Shown here in pieces: positions 1 through 8,578 of a stretch of 39,627 nt of DNA. This DNA is from Bifidobacterium breve (GTDB lineage: Bacteria > Actinomycetota > Actinomycetes > Nanopelagicales > Nanopelagicaceae): positions 1 to 39,627 of the forward strand of contig CAMAPO010000010.1 of NCBI GenBank assembly GCA_945860245.1. The letters are read 5' to 3'. The notes beneath the pieces were generated by a model, which did not search any database, had not been told where the DNA came from, and worked only from the letters and a program-made list of their open reading frames with translations. The translations under genes were made by a program, and so were the position numbers. The first letter of the stretch is position 1, and each line of letters starts with the position of its first letter.

Positions 1-60
1 AACTGGCTTCGCGATACGGGAAAGAGTACTGCCTCGGTAACCGAGAGTAAAAAATTACTC

Positions 61-66
61 TAGACT
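61..66 (+). promoter_or_regulatory. Candidate -10 element of tRNA-Pro
   Basis: The hexamer TAGACT fits the actinobacterial -10 pattern TANNNT and would place the transcript start about 8 nt before the mature tRNA 5' end. The octamer TCTAGACT here is identical to the one just before valS, and TAGACT recurs before ndk. No convincing -35 box is seen. A perfect 7-bp hairpin (44-50 with 55-61) abuts it. Confidence 0.4.
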
Positions 67-80
67 CACGTCTTGCGCCA

Positions 81-156
81 CGGGGCGTAGCGTAGTGGCT
101 AGCGCGCCTGCTTTGGGAGCAGGAGACCGGGAGTTCGAATCTCCCCGCCCCGACCA
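81..156 (+). tRNA. tRNA-Pro (anticodon TGG)
   Basis: A full cloverleaf can be folded by eye. The acceptor stem CGGGGCG pairs with CGCCCCG, the anticodon stem CCTGC/GCAGG closes a 7-nt loop TTTGGGA with anticodon TGG, and the T arm GGGAG/CTCCC carries TTCGAAT. The discriminator base is A at 153 and the CCA tail (154-156) is encoded. It reads CCA and, by wobble, other proline codons. A tRNA-Pro directly upstream of tig is a familiar actinobacterial arrangement. Confidence 0.96.
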
Positions 157-213
157 GAAGTTCAATGAAATCTTTATTGCACTTCAATTTACTTTCTAAT
201 CAAGGAGCACTTT

Positions 214-1521
214 GTGAAGAGTACGGTTGAAACACTTTCCCCAACTCGCGTCCGCCTTGATATCGAAGTTCCTTACGCAGATTTAACAGGTTACGTAGCT
301 GATGCATATACAGCGGTCGCCAAGAAGATAAATATTCCGGGCTTTCGCAAAGGCAAAGTTCCGGCGGCCATGATCGATCAGCGAGTTGGCCGTGGATCGG
401 TAATCGATGAAGCGATCAATAATGCGCTGCCTGAATTTTACGGATTGGCAGCTCGCGAGCACTCAGTTCTTGTCGTGGGTCGCCCTGAAGTTGAAATCAA
501 GGAATATGTCGATAATGAGAAGTTGGTCTTTGCCGTTGAAGTCGATGTTCGCCCTGAAGTCACGCTGCCTGACTTTTCTAAGATAACCATTGAAGTTGAT
601 GATATTGCTGTCACTGATAAAGATATTGATGAGCAAGTAGACGAGCTGCGCGCTCGCTTCGGAACTTTGACCACGGTTGAACGTGAGACTAAAGATGGCG
701 ACTTCGTAACTGTTGATTTGACCGCGAAAATTGATGGCGCTGAAGTAGACGGTGGCAAAGCAAATGATATTTCTTACGAAGTCGGTTCCAACCGCATGAT
801 TGATGGCTTAGATGCAGCCCTGGTTGGAATGAAGGCCGGAGACGAAAAGAACTTTGAAACACAGCTCGTTGGTCAAAAAGATGACGAAAAGGGCGATGTT
901 CAAATCAAGTTGAAGGCAGTTAAAGAGCGCGAGCTTCCGCCAGTTGATGATGCCTTTGCAAAGTTGGCATCTGAATTTGACACGATTGCAGAATTAAAGG
1001 CCGATTTCACTGAACGCCTAAAGCGCGTTAAATCACTTGAGCAAGGTGCACAAGCGCGCGACTTGCTACTGAAGAAGATGATTGATGATCTTGATATTCC
1101 AGTTCCGGATAAGTTGGTAGAAGATGAAGTTAATCAGCATCTTGAAGGCGAAGGCCGGCTAGAAGATGCAGCTCATCGCGCTGAAGTTGATGGCGAAGTT
1201 CGTGCATCGATAAAATCTGATTTCTTACTTGATGCAATCGTCAAGGCTGAACAAGTACAAGTTAATGAAATTGAATTAACTGAATATTTGATTCGCACCT
1301 CACAGCGTTACGGAATGCCACCTGAGCAGTTTGCAAAGCAGCTCCAAGATGCGGGGCAAATTTCACAATTGGTTGCAGAGGTATCTCGCACTAAAGCTCT
1401 GGCGGGTGCGCTCGGTCGCGTTAATGTTGTTGATAAATCTGGAAATAAGATCGACCTTGAAGCCCTTCGCCCACAAACTTCACCCGCATCTGAACCTGCT
1501 CAATCTCTTCCAGAGGCATAA
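214..1521 (+). CDS. tig: Trigger factor, ribosome-associated chaperone and peptidyl-prolyl isomerase
   Basis: Trigger factor binds ribosomal protein L23 at the exit tunnel and shields nascent chains in the cytosol. The 435-residue product has the usual length. The N-terminal ribosome-binding signature GFRKGKVP is at residues 43-50, followed by an FKBP-type isomerase domain at about 155-240 and a long helical C-terminal chaperone region. The tail after residue 410 is Pro/Ser/Glu-rich and probably disordered. The start is GTG, supported by AAGGAG at 202-207. It stands between tRNA-Pro and the clpP pair, so folding and degradation genes are neighbours, as in most Actinobacteria. Confidence 0.96.
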   Translation: MKSTVETLSPTRVRLDIEVPYADLTGYVADAYTAVAKKINIPGFRKGKVPAAMIDQRVGRGSVIDEAINNALPEFYGLAAREHSVLVVGRPEVEIKEYVDNEKLVFAVEVDVRPEVTLPDFSKITIEVDDIAVTDKDIDEQVDELRARFGTLTTVERETKDGDFVTVDLTAKIDGAEVDGGKANDISYEVGSNRMIDGLDAALVGMKAGDEKNFETQLVGQKDDEKGDVQIKLKAVKERELPPVDDAFAKLASEFDTIAELKADFTERLKRVKSLEQGAQARDLLLKKMIDDLDIPVPDKLVEDEVNQHLEGEGRLEDAAHRAEVDGEVRASIKSDFLLDAIVKAEQVQVNEIELTEYLIRTSQRYGMPPEQFAKQLQDAGQISQLVAEVSRTKALAGALGRVNVVDKSGNKIDLEALRPQTSPASEPAQSLPEA

Positions 1522-1566
1522 TTTTCAGAGTAGGTTGTTAGCTCCAACGTTGATTTGAGGTTGCTT

Positions 1567-1959
1567 ATGCTCCTGTTTGCGGCTCGCTTCTCATTAGCCT
1601 TGATGGTGTCGTTTATATTGCCAATTAATTTGGCACTTGCTGCCAATGCTTCAGAATCAAATACAGTCGCCGCACAGCCAAAAATGGCCACACCAGCAGC
1701 CCTTCCGCCGAAAATGGTTGATCCGTTGAAGGCCAAAACGGTAGCCGTAAAATTAAAGAGCGCAGTTGTATTTACAGTTAAAAATCCAGAAATCTGGAGA
1801 GGCAAAGTTGTAAATCCGAAGATTGCGAAATTTGTTGCGGGGGGACTGAACTCTACTTATGAAACATATCCTTCGCTTACCCCGCTGAAAAAAGGCAAGA
1901 CCACGATCTCACTCACTGACGGAAAAAAGACTTATTTCCTAAAACTGACCGTCTCATAA
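1567..1959 (+). CDS. Small secreted protein of unknown function
   Basis: Not a recognised family. The ATG at 1567 is preferred over the in-frame TTG at 1555 because GAGG (1557-1560) lies 6 nt upstream, giving 130 residues. The first 26 or so form a classic signal peptide: a hydrophobic core ending in LALAANA, a plausible signal peptidase I site. An Ala/Pro-rich linker follows, then about 65 residues with alternating beta-type patterning (TVKNPEIW, KGKTTISLTDGKKTYFLKLTV), which could be a single bacterial Ig-like fold. No lipobox cysteine and no C-terminal anchor are seen. It lies between tig and clpP1 with a possible -10 (TAGGTT, 1531-1536). Base composition matches its neighbours. Function cannot be stated. 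Confidence 0.75.
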   Translation: MLLFAARFSLALMVSFILPINLALAANASESNTVAAQPKMATPAALPPKMVDPLKAKTVAVKLKSAVVFTVKNPEIWRGKVVNPKIAKFVAGGLNSTYETYPSLTPLKKGKTTISLTDGKKTYFLKLTVS

Positions 1960-1967
1960 AGAATCGG

Positions 1968-1984
1968 CTCTGCCCTGAGCGAAC
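1968..1984 (+). promoter_or_regulatory. Possible ClgR-like operator upstream of clpP1
   Basis: A GCGAAC half-site (1979-1984) follows a degenerate left half CTCTGC (1968-1973) with a 5-nt spacer. This partly resembles the GTTCGC-N5-GCGAAC operator of ClgR, the regulator of clpP operons in Streptomyces and Corynebacterium. The left half is poor, and a hexamer of this kind is expected by chance several times in a window of this size. Its position about 100 nt before clpP1 is the main support. Confidence 0.25.
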
Positions 1985-2086
1985 AAAGGCAGATTTACAC
2001 CCCTTTTCCCCATATTTGGGAAGCATTTACTCTCGAGCATTGTTAAGGTCACTACATATAAAGAAGTACTCAATCAGGAGGATCAC

Positions 2087-2713
2087 GTGGATTATCAAGA
2101 CCCACAGTCGGCCGGGCAGAACGCACGCGTTGCTGCAAATGGCGGTAACTGGCTAGATGACAATGTTTATAACCGTTTATTGCGCGAACGCATTATTTTT
2201 CTCGCTGGTGAATTTCGCGACGAGATGGCTAATGCAATCTGTGCACAGATGTTGCTTCTATCTGCTGAAGATCCTGAAAAAGATATTTATCTGTACATAA
2301 ATTCACCTGGTGGATCTGTGACTGCAGGTATGGCGATTTACGACACTATGCATTACATCAAGAACGATGTTGCAACTGTTGCAATGGGAATGGCTGCATC
2401 AATGGGCCAATTTATTCTCACAGCTGGCGCACCCGGAAAGCGTTATGCAACTCCAAATGCAAGAATCTTGATGCACCAACCACTTGGCGGTATCGGTGGA
2501 ACTGCCACAGATATTCGCATTCAGGCAGAGCAGATGGCAATTACAAAGCAGACTATGTCTGAGTTAAATGCCAAGCACACTGGTCAACCACTAGAGAAAA
2601 TTATTGCTGATTCAGATCGCGATAATTGGTTTAATTCAAAGGATGCCTTGGCTTATGGCTTTATCGATCACATTGCTACAAATGACGGACAAATCGCGGG
2701 AGGTAAGAAGTAA
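2087..2713 (+). CDS. clpP1: ATP-dependent Clp protease proteolytic subunit ClpP1
   Basis: Serine peptidase subunit of the Clp protease chamber, fed by ClpX or ClpC. The 208 residues carry the triad: Ser105 in GMAASMGQF, His130 in RILMHQPL and Asp179, with the same spacing as in E. coli ClpP. The oligomerisation segment INSPGGSV is at 71-78. The start is GTG after a strong AGGAGGA at 2076-2082. The stop overlaps the start of the second clpP by one base (TAATG), implying co-translation. In Mycobacterium, ClpP1 and ClpP2 form a mixed two-ring tetradecamer; the paired genes here suggest the same. Which paralogue corresponds to which mycobacterial subunit is assigned by gene order. Confidence 0.95.
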   Translation: MDYQDPQSAGQNARVAANGGNWLDDNVYNRLLRERIIFLAGEFRDEMANAICAQMLLLSAEDPEKDIYLYINSPGGSVTAGMAIYDTMHYIKNDVATVAMGMAASMGQFILTAGAPGKRYATPNARILMHQPLGGIGGTATDIRIQAEQMAITKQTMSELNAKHTGQPLEKIIADSDRDNWFNSKDALAYGFIDHIATNDGQIAGGKK

Positions 2714-3339
2714 TGAAACACATTCAAGACATTACAAACCGCTACGTTCTTCCAACTATTGAAGAAAAGACCGCCTACGGTTACAAGCGCCTTGATCCAT
2801 ACACAAAGTTATTTGAAGAGCGCATCATCTTTTTGGGTCAACCAATTGATGACACAGTTGCCAACGATGTAATGGCGCAGCTGTTAACGCTAGAATCAAT
2901 GGATCCAGATCGTGATATTTCCATCTATATCAACTCACCTGGTGGATCATTCACTGCGCTAACTGCAATTTATGACACCATGCAATTTGTTCGCCCAGAC
3001 ATCACAACAATTTGTCTTGGCCAAGCAGCATCTGCAGCAGCGATCATCCTTGCCGGTGGAACAAAAGGTAAGCGCTACGGACTTGAGCACTCACGAATCC
3101 TTATCCACCAACCTTCATCTGAAGGCGGGGGACAAGCATCTGATATCGAGATCCAAGCGCGCGAAATTATGCGTATGCGTGGCCTTCTCGAAACAATGCT
3201 AGCTAAGCATTCAAATAAGACAATTGAAGAGATCGAAAAAGATATCGAACGAGACAAGATTCTTACCGCTGCTGAAGCAGTTGAGTACGGAATCATAGAT
3301 AAGGTTATGTCTTCACGTAAGGCGAAGCCTTCCGCGTAA
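2713..3339 (+). CDS. clpP2: ATP-dependent Clp protease proteolytic subunit ClpP2
   Basis: Second ClpP paralogue, 208 residues, clearly diverged from the first. The triad is intact: Ser107 in LGQAASAAA, His132 in RILIHQPS and Asp181. The handle region [18 protein letters not shown] differs from that of ClpP1, as expected for subunits of separate rings. The ATG at 2713 overlaps the previous stop, so translation is coupled and no separate promoter is apparent. The predicted assembly with ClpP1 and ClpX is from knowledge of mycobacterial and streptomycete homologues. Confidence 0.95.
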   Translation: MKHIQDITNRYVLPTIEEKTAYGYKRLDPYTKLFEERIIFLGQPIDDTVANDVMAQLLTLESMDPDRDISIYINSPGGSFTALTAIYDTMQFVRPDITTICLGQAASAAAIILAGGTKGKRYGLEHSRILIHQPSSEGGGQASDIEIQAREIMRMRGLLETMLAKHSNKTIEEIEKDIERDKILTAAEAVEYGIIDKVMSSRKAKPSA

Positions 3340-3367
3340 TTCTCAATGAAGGGGCGTCGGTTTAGAA

Positions 3368-4627
3368 ATGTTGCAGAAATATTTCAAACCCGGCGCTCTT
3401 TTTTCATATAAGGATTACCGCAACTTCTTCATTTCAGGGCTAATTTTTGTAATCGGTTCAGCAGCTTTTCCAATCGCGCTAGCAATCAGCGTTCTCGATA
3501 ATGGCGGATCTGCGACAGACCTCGGTCTGATCCTCGCTTCGCGCGTCTTTTCAGGAACAATCTTTACCCTTGTCGGAGGTGTTTGGTCAGATCGCCTTCC
3601 TCGCAAATGGGTAATGATTAGCGCCGATGCCTTCCGAGGTTTTATCGCCTTAATCTTGGTTGTTATATCAGCAGCTGATATGCCACTTTGGGCAATTGGT
3701 TTATTGGTTTTCCTAATGGGTATTGGAGATTCATTCGGTGCTCCTGCCGGAGCTGCCATCGTCCCAAGTTTGCTACCTGATCACTTGCTACCAGCCGGAA
3801 ATGTGGCGCGGGGAATTGTTGCAAAGATCGGAACAATTGTTGGCCCAGGAGTCGGTGGTTTATCAGTTGCAATTATCGGAGCCGATTACACCTTTGCAGT
3901 AACTGCAGCCGCATTTTTCTTGGGCACTTTACTCCTATTTGGTATTAGCGAAGCGCCACGCCAAGAGACCGTAGAAGTTAAGCCATCATTCCTATTTGAA
4001 CTGCGCGAAGGTTTTAAATTAGTTTGGGAAATCAAGTGGATCGCAGCATCAATCTTTATGGCTTCCTTTCAATTAATGGTGATTGTTGCGGCTGAGACGG
4101 TACTGCTTCCAGTAATCACGCGACGTGAATTCGATACCAATAACGTTTTTGCGATCTCTGCCGCCGTCTTTAGCCTCGGTGGAATGATTAGTGCGATCGC
4201 CGCCATTAAATTTCAAACGAAGAATCCGGGACTTGTTGCGATCTCGATGTGGTCACTTTTTGCATTTGCACCTCTTGTCTTGGCCTTTCCAATTTCTCCC
4301 ACAGTTGTTATTTGCGGTTACTTTATTGCTGGACTTTCAATTGGCGGCTGGGAAGCGTATTGGGTCACTGCGGTGCAACGGGAAGTTCCGCAAGAGATGC
4401 AAGGGCGCGTATTTAGTATCGACATGGTTGGCACCAGTGGATTAATGCCTTTGGGAATGGCGCTTGTCGGACCCGTCACCGTACTTACTGGTGAGCGCGA
4501 CTTCCTTCTCTTTGCAATCGCATTCCACATACTTGTCTGCTATCTCGTCTTGCTGGTGCCAGGTGTTAAAGAGTTACGAGATCCGCGCAAATCTCAGGGC
4601 AATTCCACTATAAGCGAACAGAGTTAG
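3368..4627 (+). CDS. Major facilitator superfamily exporter (EntS/MFS_3-like)
   Basis: Integral membrane transporter of 419 residues with about 12 hydrophobic segments. The first cytoplasmic loop holds the MFS motif A (GGVWSDRLPRKWVM, about residues 68-81). Overall pattern resembles the proton-driven exporters related to EntS (MFS_3). The substrate cannot be inferred. It lies 28 nt after clpP2 and 47 nt before clpX, so it is probably read through with the clp genes. The Shine-Dalgarno is weak (GAAGGGG about 13 nt upstream). From memory, Mycobacterium tuberculosis also has an MFS gene between clpP2 and clpX. Its 3' end contains a GCGAAC half-site that may act in clpX control. Confidence 0.85.
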   Translation: MLQKYFKPGALFSYKDYRNFFISGLIFVIGSAAFPIALAISVLDNGGSATDLGLILASRVFSGTIFTLVGGVWSDRLPRKWVMISADAFRGFIALILVVISAADMPLWAIGLLVFLMGIGDSFGAPAGAAIVPSLLPDHLLPAGNVARGIVAKIGTIVGPGVGGLSVAIIGADYTFAVTAAAFFLGTLLLFGISEAPRQETVEVKPSFLFELREGFKLVWEIKWIAASIFMASFQLMVIVAAETVLLPVITRREFDTNNVFAISAAVFSLGGMISAIAAIKFQTKNPGLVAISMWSLFAFAPLVLAFPISPTVVICGYFIAGLSIGGWEAYWVTAVQREVPQEMQGRVFSIDMVGTSGLMPLGMALVGPVTVLTGERDFLLFAIAFHILVCYLVLLVPGVKELRDPRKSQGNSTISEQS

Positions 4628-4668
4628 GCTCAAATAAGGTTACATAAGATCGCGATAAAAACTATTCT
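4614..4668 (+). promoter_or_regulatory. Candidate clpX promoter for a leaderless transcript, with an upstream GCGAAC half-site
   Basis: TATTCT at 4663-4668 fits TANNNT and ends exactly 6 nt before the clpX ATG. A weak -35 (TTACAT, 4640-4645) is 17 nt upstream. No Shine-Dalgarno is visible, so transcription starting on or next to the A of ATG is plausible. GCGAAC at 4614-4619 lies near -58, where an activator such as ClgR could bind. Confidence 0.45.
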
Positions 4669-4674
4669 TTACAC

Positions 4675-5970
4675 ATGACTCGTATCGGCGAAACTAGCGA
4701 CCTGCTGAAATGTTCCTTCTGTGGCAAAACCCAGAAGCAAGTCAAGAAACTCATCGCAGGTCCTGGCGTATACATCTGCGACGAATGTATCGAACTCTGT
4801 AATGAGATCATTGTTGAAGAACTCGCCGAAGCATCCACACTTGGGCTTACCGAACTTCCTAAGCCGCTAGCGATCTTTGAATTTTTAGATCAATATGTAA
4901 TCGGTCAAGATCGTGCAAAGAAATCTTTAGCTGTTGCGGTCTATAACCACTACAAGCGCGTTCAATCTGGCCAGGCTAAAGGCGAAGATGGCGTAGAGCT
5001 GGCCAAGTCAAATATTTTATTACTTGGCCCAACTGGTTGTGGAAAAACATTAATGGCGCAGACCTTAGCGCGCATGCTCAACGTTCCATTTGCAATTGCA
5101 GATGCAACAGCCCTGACCGAAGCCGGTTATGTCGGTGAAGATGTTGAAAATATTCTGCTTAAACTTTTGCAGGCTGCGGATTACGATGTCAAGAAAGCCG
5201 AAACCGGAATTATCTATATCGATGAGATTGATAAAGTTGCGCGTAAGTCAGAGAACCCTTCAATTACGCGCGATGTCTCTGGCGAAGGCGTTCAGCAAGC
5301 GCTGCTGAAAATTCTAGAAGGAACAGTTGCTTCAGTTCCACCTCAAGGCGGACGCAAGCATCCACACCAGGAATTTATTCAGATTGATACAACAAATGTT
5401 CTATTTATTGTGGGTGGAGCATTTGCTGGTCTAGATAAAATTATAGAAGCGCGCAGCGGAAAAGCTGGAGTAGGTTTTAACGCGACACTTCAAGAAACAG
5501 CCGATAAGAACCGTAAAGATATCTTTGCTGATGTAATGCCAGAAGATCTTCTGAAATTTGGAATGATCCCTGAATTCATTGGTCGCCTTCCAGTTTTAAC
5601 TAGCGTTGAAAGCCTTGATAAGCCAGCCTTGATGGAGATTCTGACTAAACCAAAGAACGCGCTGGTCAAGCAGTATCAACGCCTCTTTAATTTGGACGAC
5701 GTTGAACTTGAATTCACACCGGAATCACTCGATGCCATTGCCGAATTAGCCCTGCTGCGAGGCACCGGAGCTCGAGGCTTACGCGCCATTATGGAATCAG
5801 TACTTTTGACTGTGATGTATGACGTGCCAAGTCGCACGGATATTGCCAAAGTCATTATTACGAAAGAGTGCATAAATGAAAACGCTGCTCCAACCATGGT
5901 TGAGCGCACCGGCGATATTCCAAAGCGGGCATCACGCCGCGAAAAAGGTGCAGAGGAGAAGAGCGCGTAA
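4675..5970 (+). CDS. clpX: ATP-dependent Clp protease ATP-binding subunit ClpX
   Basis: AAA+ unfoldase that threads substrates into the ClpP chamber. The 431 residues include the N-terminal zinc-binding domain (Cys13, Cys16, Cys35, Cys38), Walker A GPTGCGKT (118-125), the pore loop GYVG (151-154), Walker B IIYIDEID (179-186), the GGRKHPHQ loop, and the sensor-2 motif [10 protein letters not shown] near the C terminus. The last 30 residues are charged and probably flexible. The start has no ribosome-binding site but has a TANNNT hexamer 6 nt upstream. Separation from clpP1P2 by the transporter and a likely own promoter would allow ClpX to be expressed independently of the peptidase. Confidence 0.97.
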   Translation: MTRIGETSDLLKCSFCGKTQKQVKKLIAGPGVYICDECIELCNEIIVEELAEASTLGLTELPKPLAIFEFLDQYVIGQDRAKKSLAVAVYNHYKRVQSGQAKGEDGVELAKSNILLLGPTGCGKTLMAQTLARMLNVPFAIADATALTEAGYVGEDVENILLKLLQAADYDVKKAETGIIYIDEIDKVARKSENPSITRDVSGEGVQQALLKILEGTVASVPPQGGRKHPHQEFIQIDTTNVLFIVGGAFAGLDKIIEARSGKAGVGFNATLQETADKNRKDIFADVMPEDLLKFGMIPEFIGRLPVLTSVESLDKPALMEILTKPKNALVKQYQRLFNLDDVELEFTPESLDAIAELALLRGTGARGLRAIMESVLLTVMYDVPSRTDIAKVIITKECINENAAPTMVERTGDIPKRASRREKGAEEKSA

Positions 5971-5972
5971 TC

Positions 5973-5978
5973 TAGACT
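5973..5978 (+). promoter_or_regulatory. Candidate -10 element for leaderless valS mRNA
   Basis: TAGACT lies 2 nt after the clpX stop codon and ends 7 nt before the valS ATG. There is no purine-rich Shine-Dalgarno at the right distance. No -35 box is recognisable, which is common for actinobacterial promoters. Confidence 0.45.
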
Positions 5979-5985
5979 GCGCTCT

Positions 5986-8574
5986 ATGTCTTCCGCATCG
6001 CCAGCTGGCGCTGAACTCGCTTCGACCTTTTCACCGGTCGATATCGAATCGCGCCTATATCAAAAATGGTTGAGCGCTAATTATTTTACTGCCGATGCAA
6101 CTTCCAAAAAAGAAGCGTTCACAATAGTTTTGCCACCTCCGAATGTCACAGGCGTTTTACATATTGGCCATGCTCTAGATCAAACGTTGCAAGATTGTCT
6201 ATCGCGAATGAAGCGCATGAAGGGGTACGAAGTTTTATGGTTACCCGGAATGGATCACGCTGGCATCGCAACTCAGAACGTTGTAGAAAAACAGATCGGT
6301 TCGCAAGGAATTTCACGCCATGATTTAGGGCGTGAAGAATTTGTAAAGAGAGTTTGGGAATGGAAAGCCGAATCTGGTGGCGCGATCCTAGATCAGATGA
6401 AACGGCTAGGTGTCAGCGTCGATTGGACACGTGAGCGTTTCACAATGGATGAAGGAATGTCTAAGGCCGTGGTATCACTTTTCAAGAAGATGCACGATTC
6501 TGGGTTGATCTACCGCGCTGAACGAATCATTAACTGGTGTCCTCGTTGCTTAACAGCTCTCTCAGATATTGAAGTTGACCATCAAGACGATGCGGGAGAA
6601 TTTGTACAGATTCGATATGGTGAAGGCGAACAATCAATTGTTATCGCAACTACCCGCGCCGAAACAATGTTGGGTGACGGAGCAGTTGCGGTTCACCCTG
6701 ATGATCCACGTTACAAACATCTAATAGGTTCAGAAGTACTTCTTCCCTTGGTAAATCGCATGATCCCGATTATCGCTGATGAGCTAGTTGAGCAAGATTT
6801 TGGAACAGGCGCAGTCAAAGTAACGGCCGCACACGATGCAAACGACTTTGAAATGGCGATGCGCCACAACGTGCCCTTCGTGGTCATCATGAACGAACAC
6901 GGTGTAATGGCTGGTACCGGCACAGAATTTGATGGGATGGATCGTTTTGCAGCGCGCGTTGCAGTTGTTGCGAAGTTAAAAGAGATGGGTCGCTTGGTTG
7001 CGGAAAAGCGCCCCTATATTCACGCAGTTGGCCATTGTTCTCGTTGCGATATAACTGTTGAACCACGGCTTTCCAAACAATGGTTTGTAAGAGTTGCACC
7101 ACTTGCTAAAGCATCTGCTGATGCAGTTCGCAGCGGTGAAGTAAAGATTGAACCAGAAGCGCTCTCGCCTCGTTACTTTGAGTGGGTCGACAATATGCAC
7201 GACTGGTGTATCTCTCGCCAACTCTGGTGGGGACATCGAATTCCAGTTTGGTATGGACCAAATGGTGAAGTAAAAGTTGTCGGTCCTGATGAAGTTGCGC
7301 CAGTTGGCTGGAGCCAAGATCCAGATGTTCTAGATACCTGGTTCTCATCTGGACAATGGGCAATTTCCACCTTTGGCTGGCCGGAGAAAACTGCAGATTT
7401 GGCCAAGTTCTATCCAACAAGCGTTCTCGTCACCGGTTATGACATCTTGTTCTTCTGGGTTGTGCGCATGATGATGATGTCGACCTTTGCAATGGATGGC
7501 GTTGCGCCATTTAAAACGATTATGTTGCACGGTCTAGTCCGTGACCAATTTGGCAAGAAGATGTCTAAGAGCCGCGGAAATGTCATTGATCCAATTGAGT
7601 TTATGGATAAGTACGGTGCAGATGCGCTGCGCTTCACTCTTGCGCGCGGTGCCAATCCCGGTACTGATCAAGCGCTAGCTGAAGATTGGATCGGTGGATC
7701 ACGTAACTTCGCTACTAAGTTATGGAATGCAACTCGCTTTGCGATGATCAATGGTGCCACTGTTGCCGGTCCACTTCCTGAAGTCTCAACTCTGAACGCA
7801 ATTGATCGCTGGATACTTTCACGCCTAAGCGAAACTTTGCGTGATGTAGATGCACTGCTGGAAGGCTATGAATTTGCTCGTGCTTGCGAAATTCTTTACC
7901 ACTTCGCTTGGGATGACCTCTGCGACTGGTATCTAGAACTTTCTAAAGAGACTTTTGCTTCAGAAGATAAAGCGGCATCACAGCGCGTATTGGGTCATGT
8001 ACTTGATCAGTTAATGCGTGCGTTGCACCCAGTAATGCCATTTATCACCGAGGAACTATGGTGCACGCTCACTGGTGGCCAATCGCTAGTCGTTGCCGAT
8101 TGGCCGGTATTTAACCCAGCTCACATTGATAAAAAGTCTGAATCACTCGTCACTGGACTGCAAGAGGTTGTGACAGAAGTTCGTCGCTTCCGCAATGATC
8201 AAGGCTTAAAACCAGCGCAGAAAGTTCCTGGTCGTTTTATTGGATCACCAGAAATAGTCGAATACTCCAGCGCACTGCGTTTCTTACTAAAACTTGAGGA
8301 TAAAGATTTCACACCGTCTGCAACTTTAGAAATTGCGGGCGTAAAGATCGAACTAGATTTGACAGGATCTATCGATGTTGTGGCTGAGCGCGCTCGTTTA
8401 GAGAAAGATTTAAGCGCCGCCAAGAAAGATTTACAGACAGCAGAGGTCAAATTAGGTAACGCTGGCTTTATGGCCAAGGCTCCTGCAGATGTTGTTGTTG
8501 AGATTAAAGAAAGACTTGCTAAAACTTCTGCTGATATCGAACGAATTACCGCAGCACTTACAGCGCTGAAGTAG
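5986..8574 (+). CDS. valS: Valine--tRNA ligase
   Basis: Class I aminoacyl-tRNA synthetase charging tRNA-Val, 862 residues, normal length. Visible parts are the HIGH motif (HIGH, 59-62, in VTGVLHIGHAL), the CP1 editing insertion that clears mischarged threonine (about 195-340), KMSKS at 525-529, an anticodon-binding helical domain, and the ValS-specific C-terminal coiled coil (about 800-862) rich in Lys/Glu/Ala. The ATG at 5986 is 15 nt after clpX. The order clpX, valS, folC, DUF4233, ndk is typical of Actinobacteria. Confidence 0.97.
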   Translation: MSSASPAGAELASTFSPVDIESRLYQKWLSANYFTADATSKKEAFTIVLPPPNVTGVLHIGHALDQTLQDCLSRMKRMKGYEVLWLPGMDHAGIATQNVVEKQIGSQGISRHDLGREEFVKRVWEWKAESGGAILDQMKRLGVSVDWTRERFTMDEGMSKAVVSLFKKMHDSGLIYRAERIINWCPRCLTALSDIEVDHQDDAGEFVQIRYGEGEQSIVIATTRAETMLGDGAVAVHPDDPRYKHLIGSEVLLPLVNRMIPIIADELVEQDFGTGAVKVTAAHDANDFEMAMRHNVPFVVIMNEHGVMAGTGTEFDGMDRFAARVAVVAKLKEMGRLVAEKRPYIHAVGHCSRCDITVEPRLSKQWFVRVAPLAKASADAVRSGEVKIEPEALSPRYFEWVDNMHDWCISRQLWWGHRIPVWYGPNGEVKVVGPDEVAPVGWSQDPDVLDTWFSSGQWAISTFGWPEKTADLAKFYPTSVLVTGYDILFFWVVRMMMMSTFAMDGVAPFKTIMLHGLVRDQFGKKMSKSRGNVIDPIEFMDKYGADALRFTLARGANPGTDQALAEDWIGGSRNFATKLWNATRFAMINGATVAGPLPEVSTLNAIDRWILSRLSETLRDVDALLEGYEFARACEILYHFAWDDLCDWYLELSKETFASEDKAASQRVLGHVLDQLMRALHPVMPFITEELWCTLTGGQSLVVADWPVFNPAHIDKKSESLVTGLQEVVTEVRRFRNDQGLKPAQKVPGRFIGSPEIVEYSSALRFLLKLEDKDFTPSATLEIAGVKIELDLTGSIDVVAERARLEKDLSAAKKDLQTAEVKLGNAGFMAKAPADVVVEIKERLAKTSADIERITAALTALK

Positions 8575-8578
8575 ATCT

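Noticed and set aside
7106..7420. Overlapping minus-strand frames within valS
   Set aside because: Several frames are open by chance opposite valS. The products show no domains and the plus-strand protein is fully accounted for.
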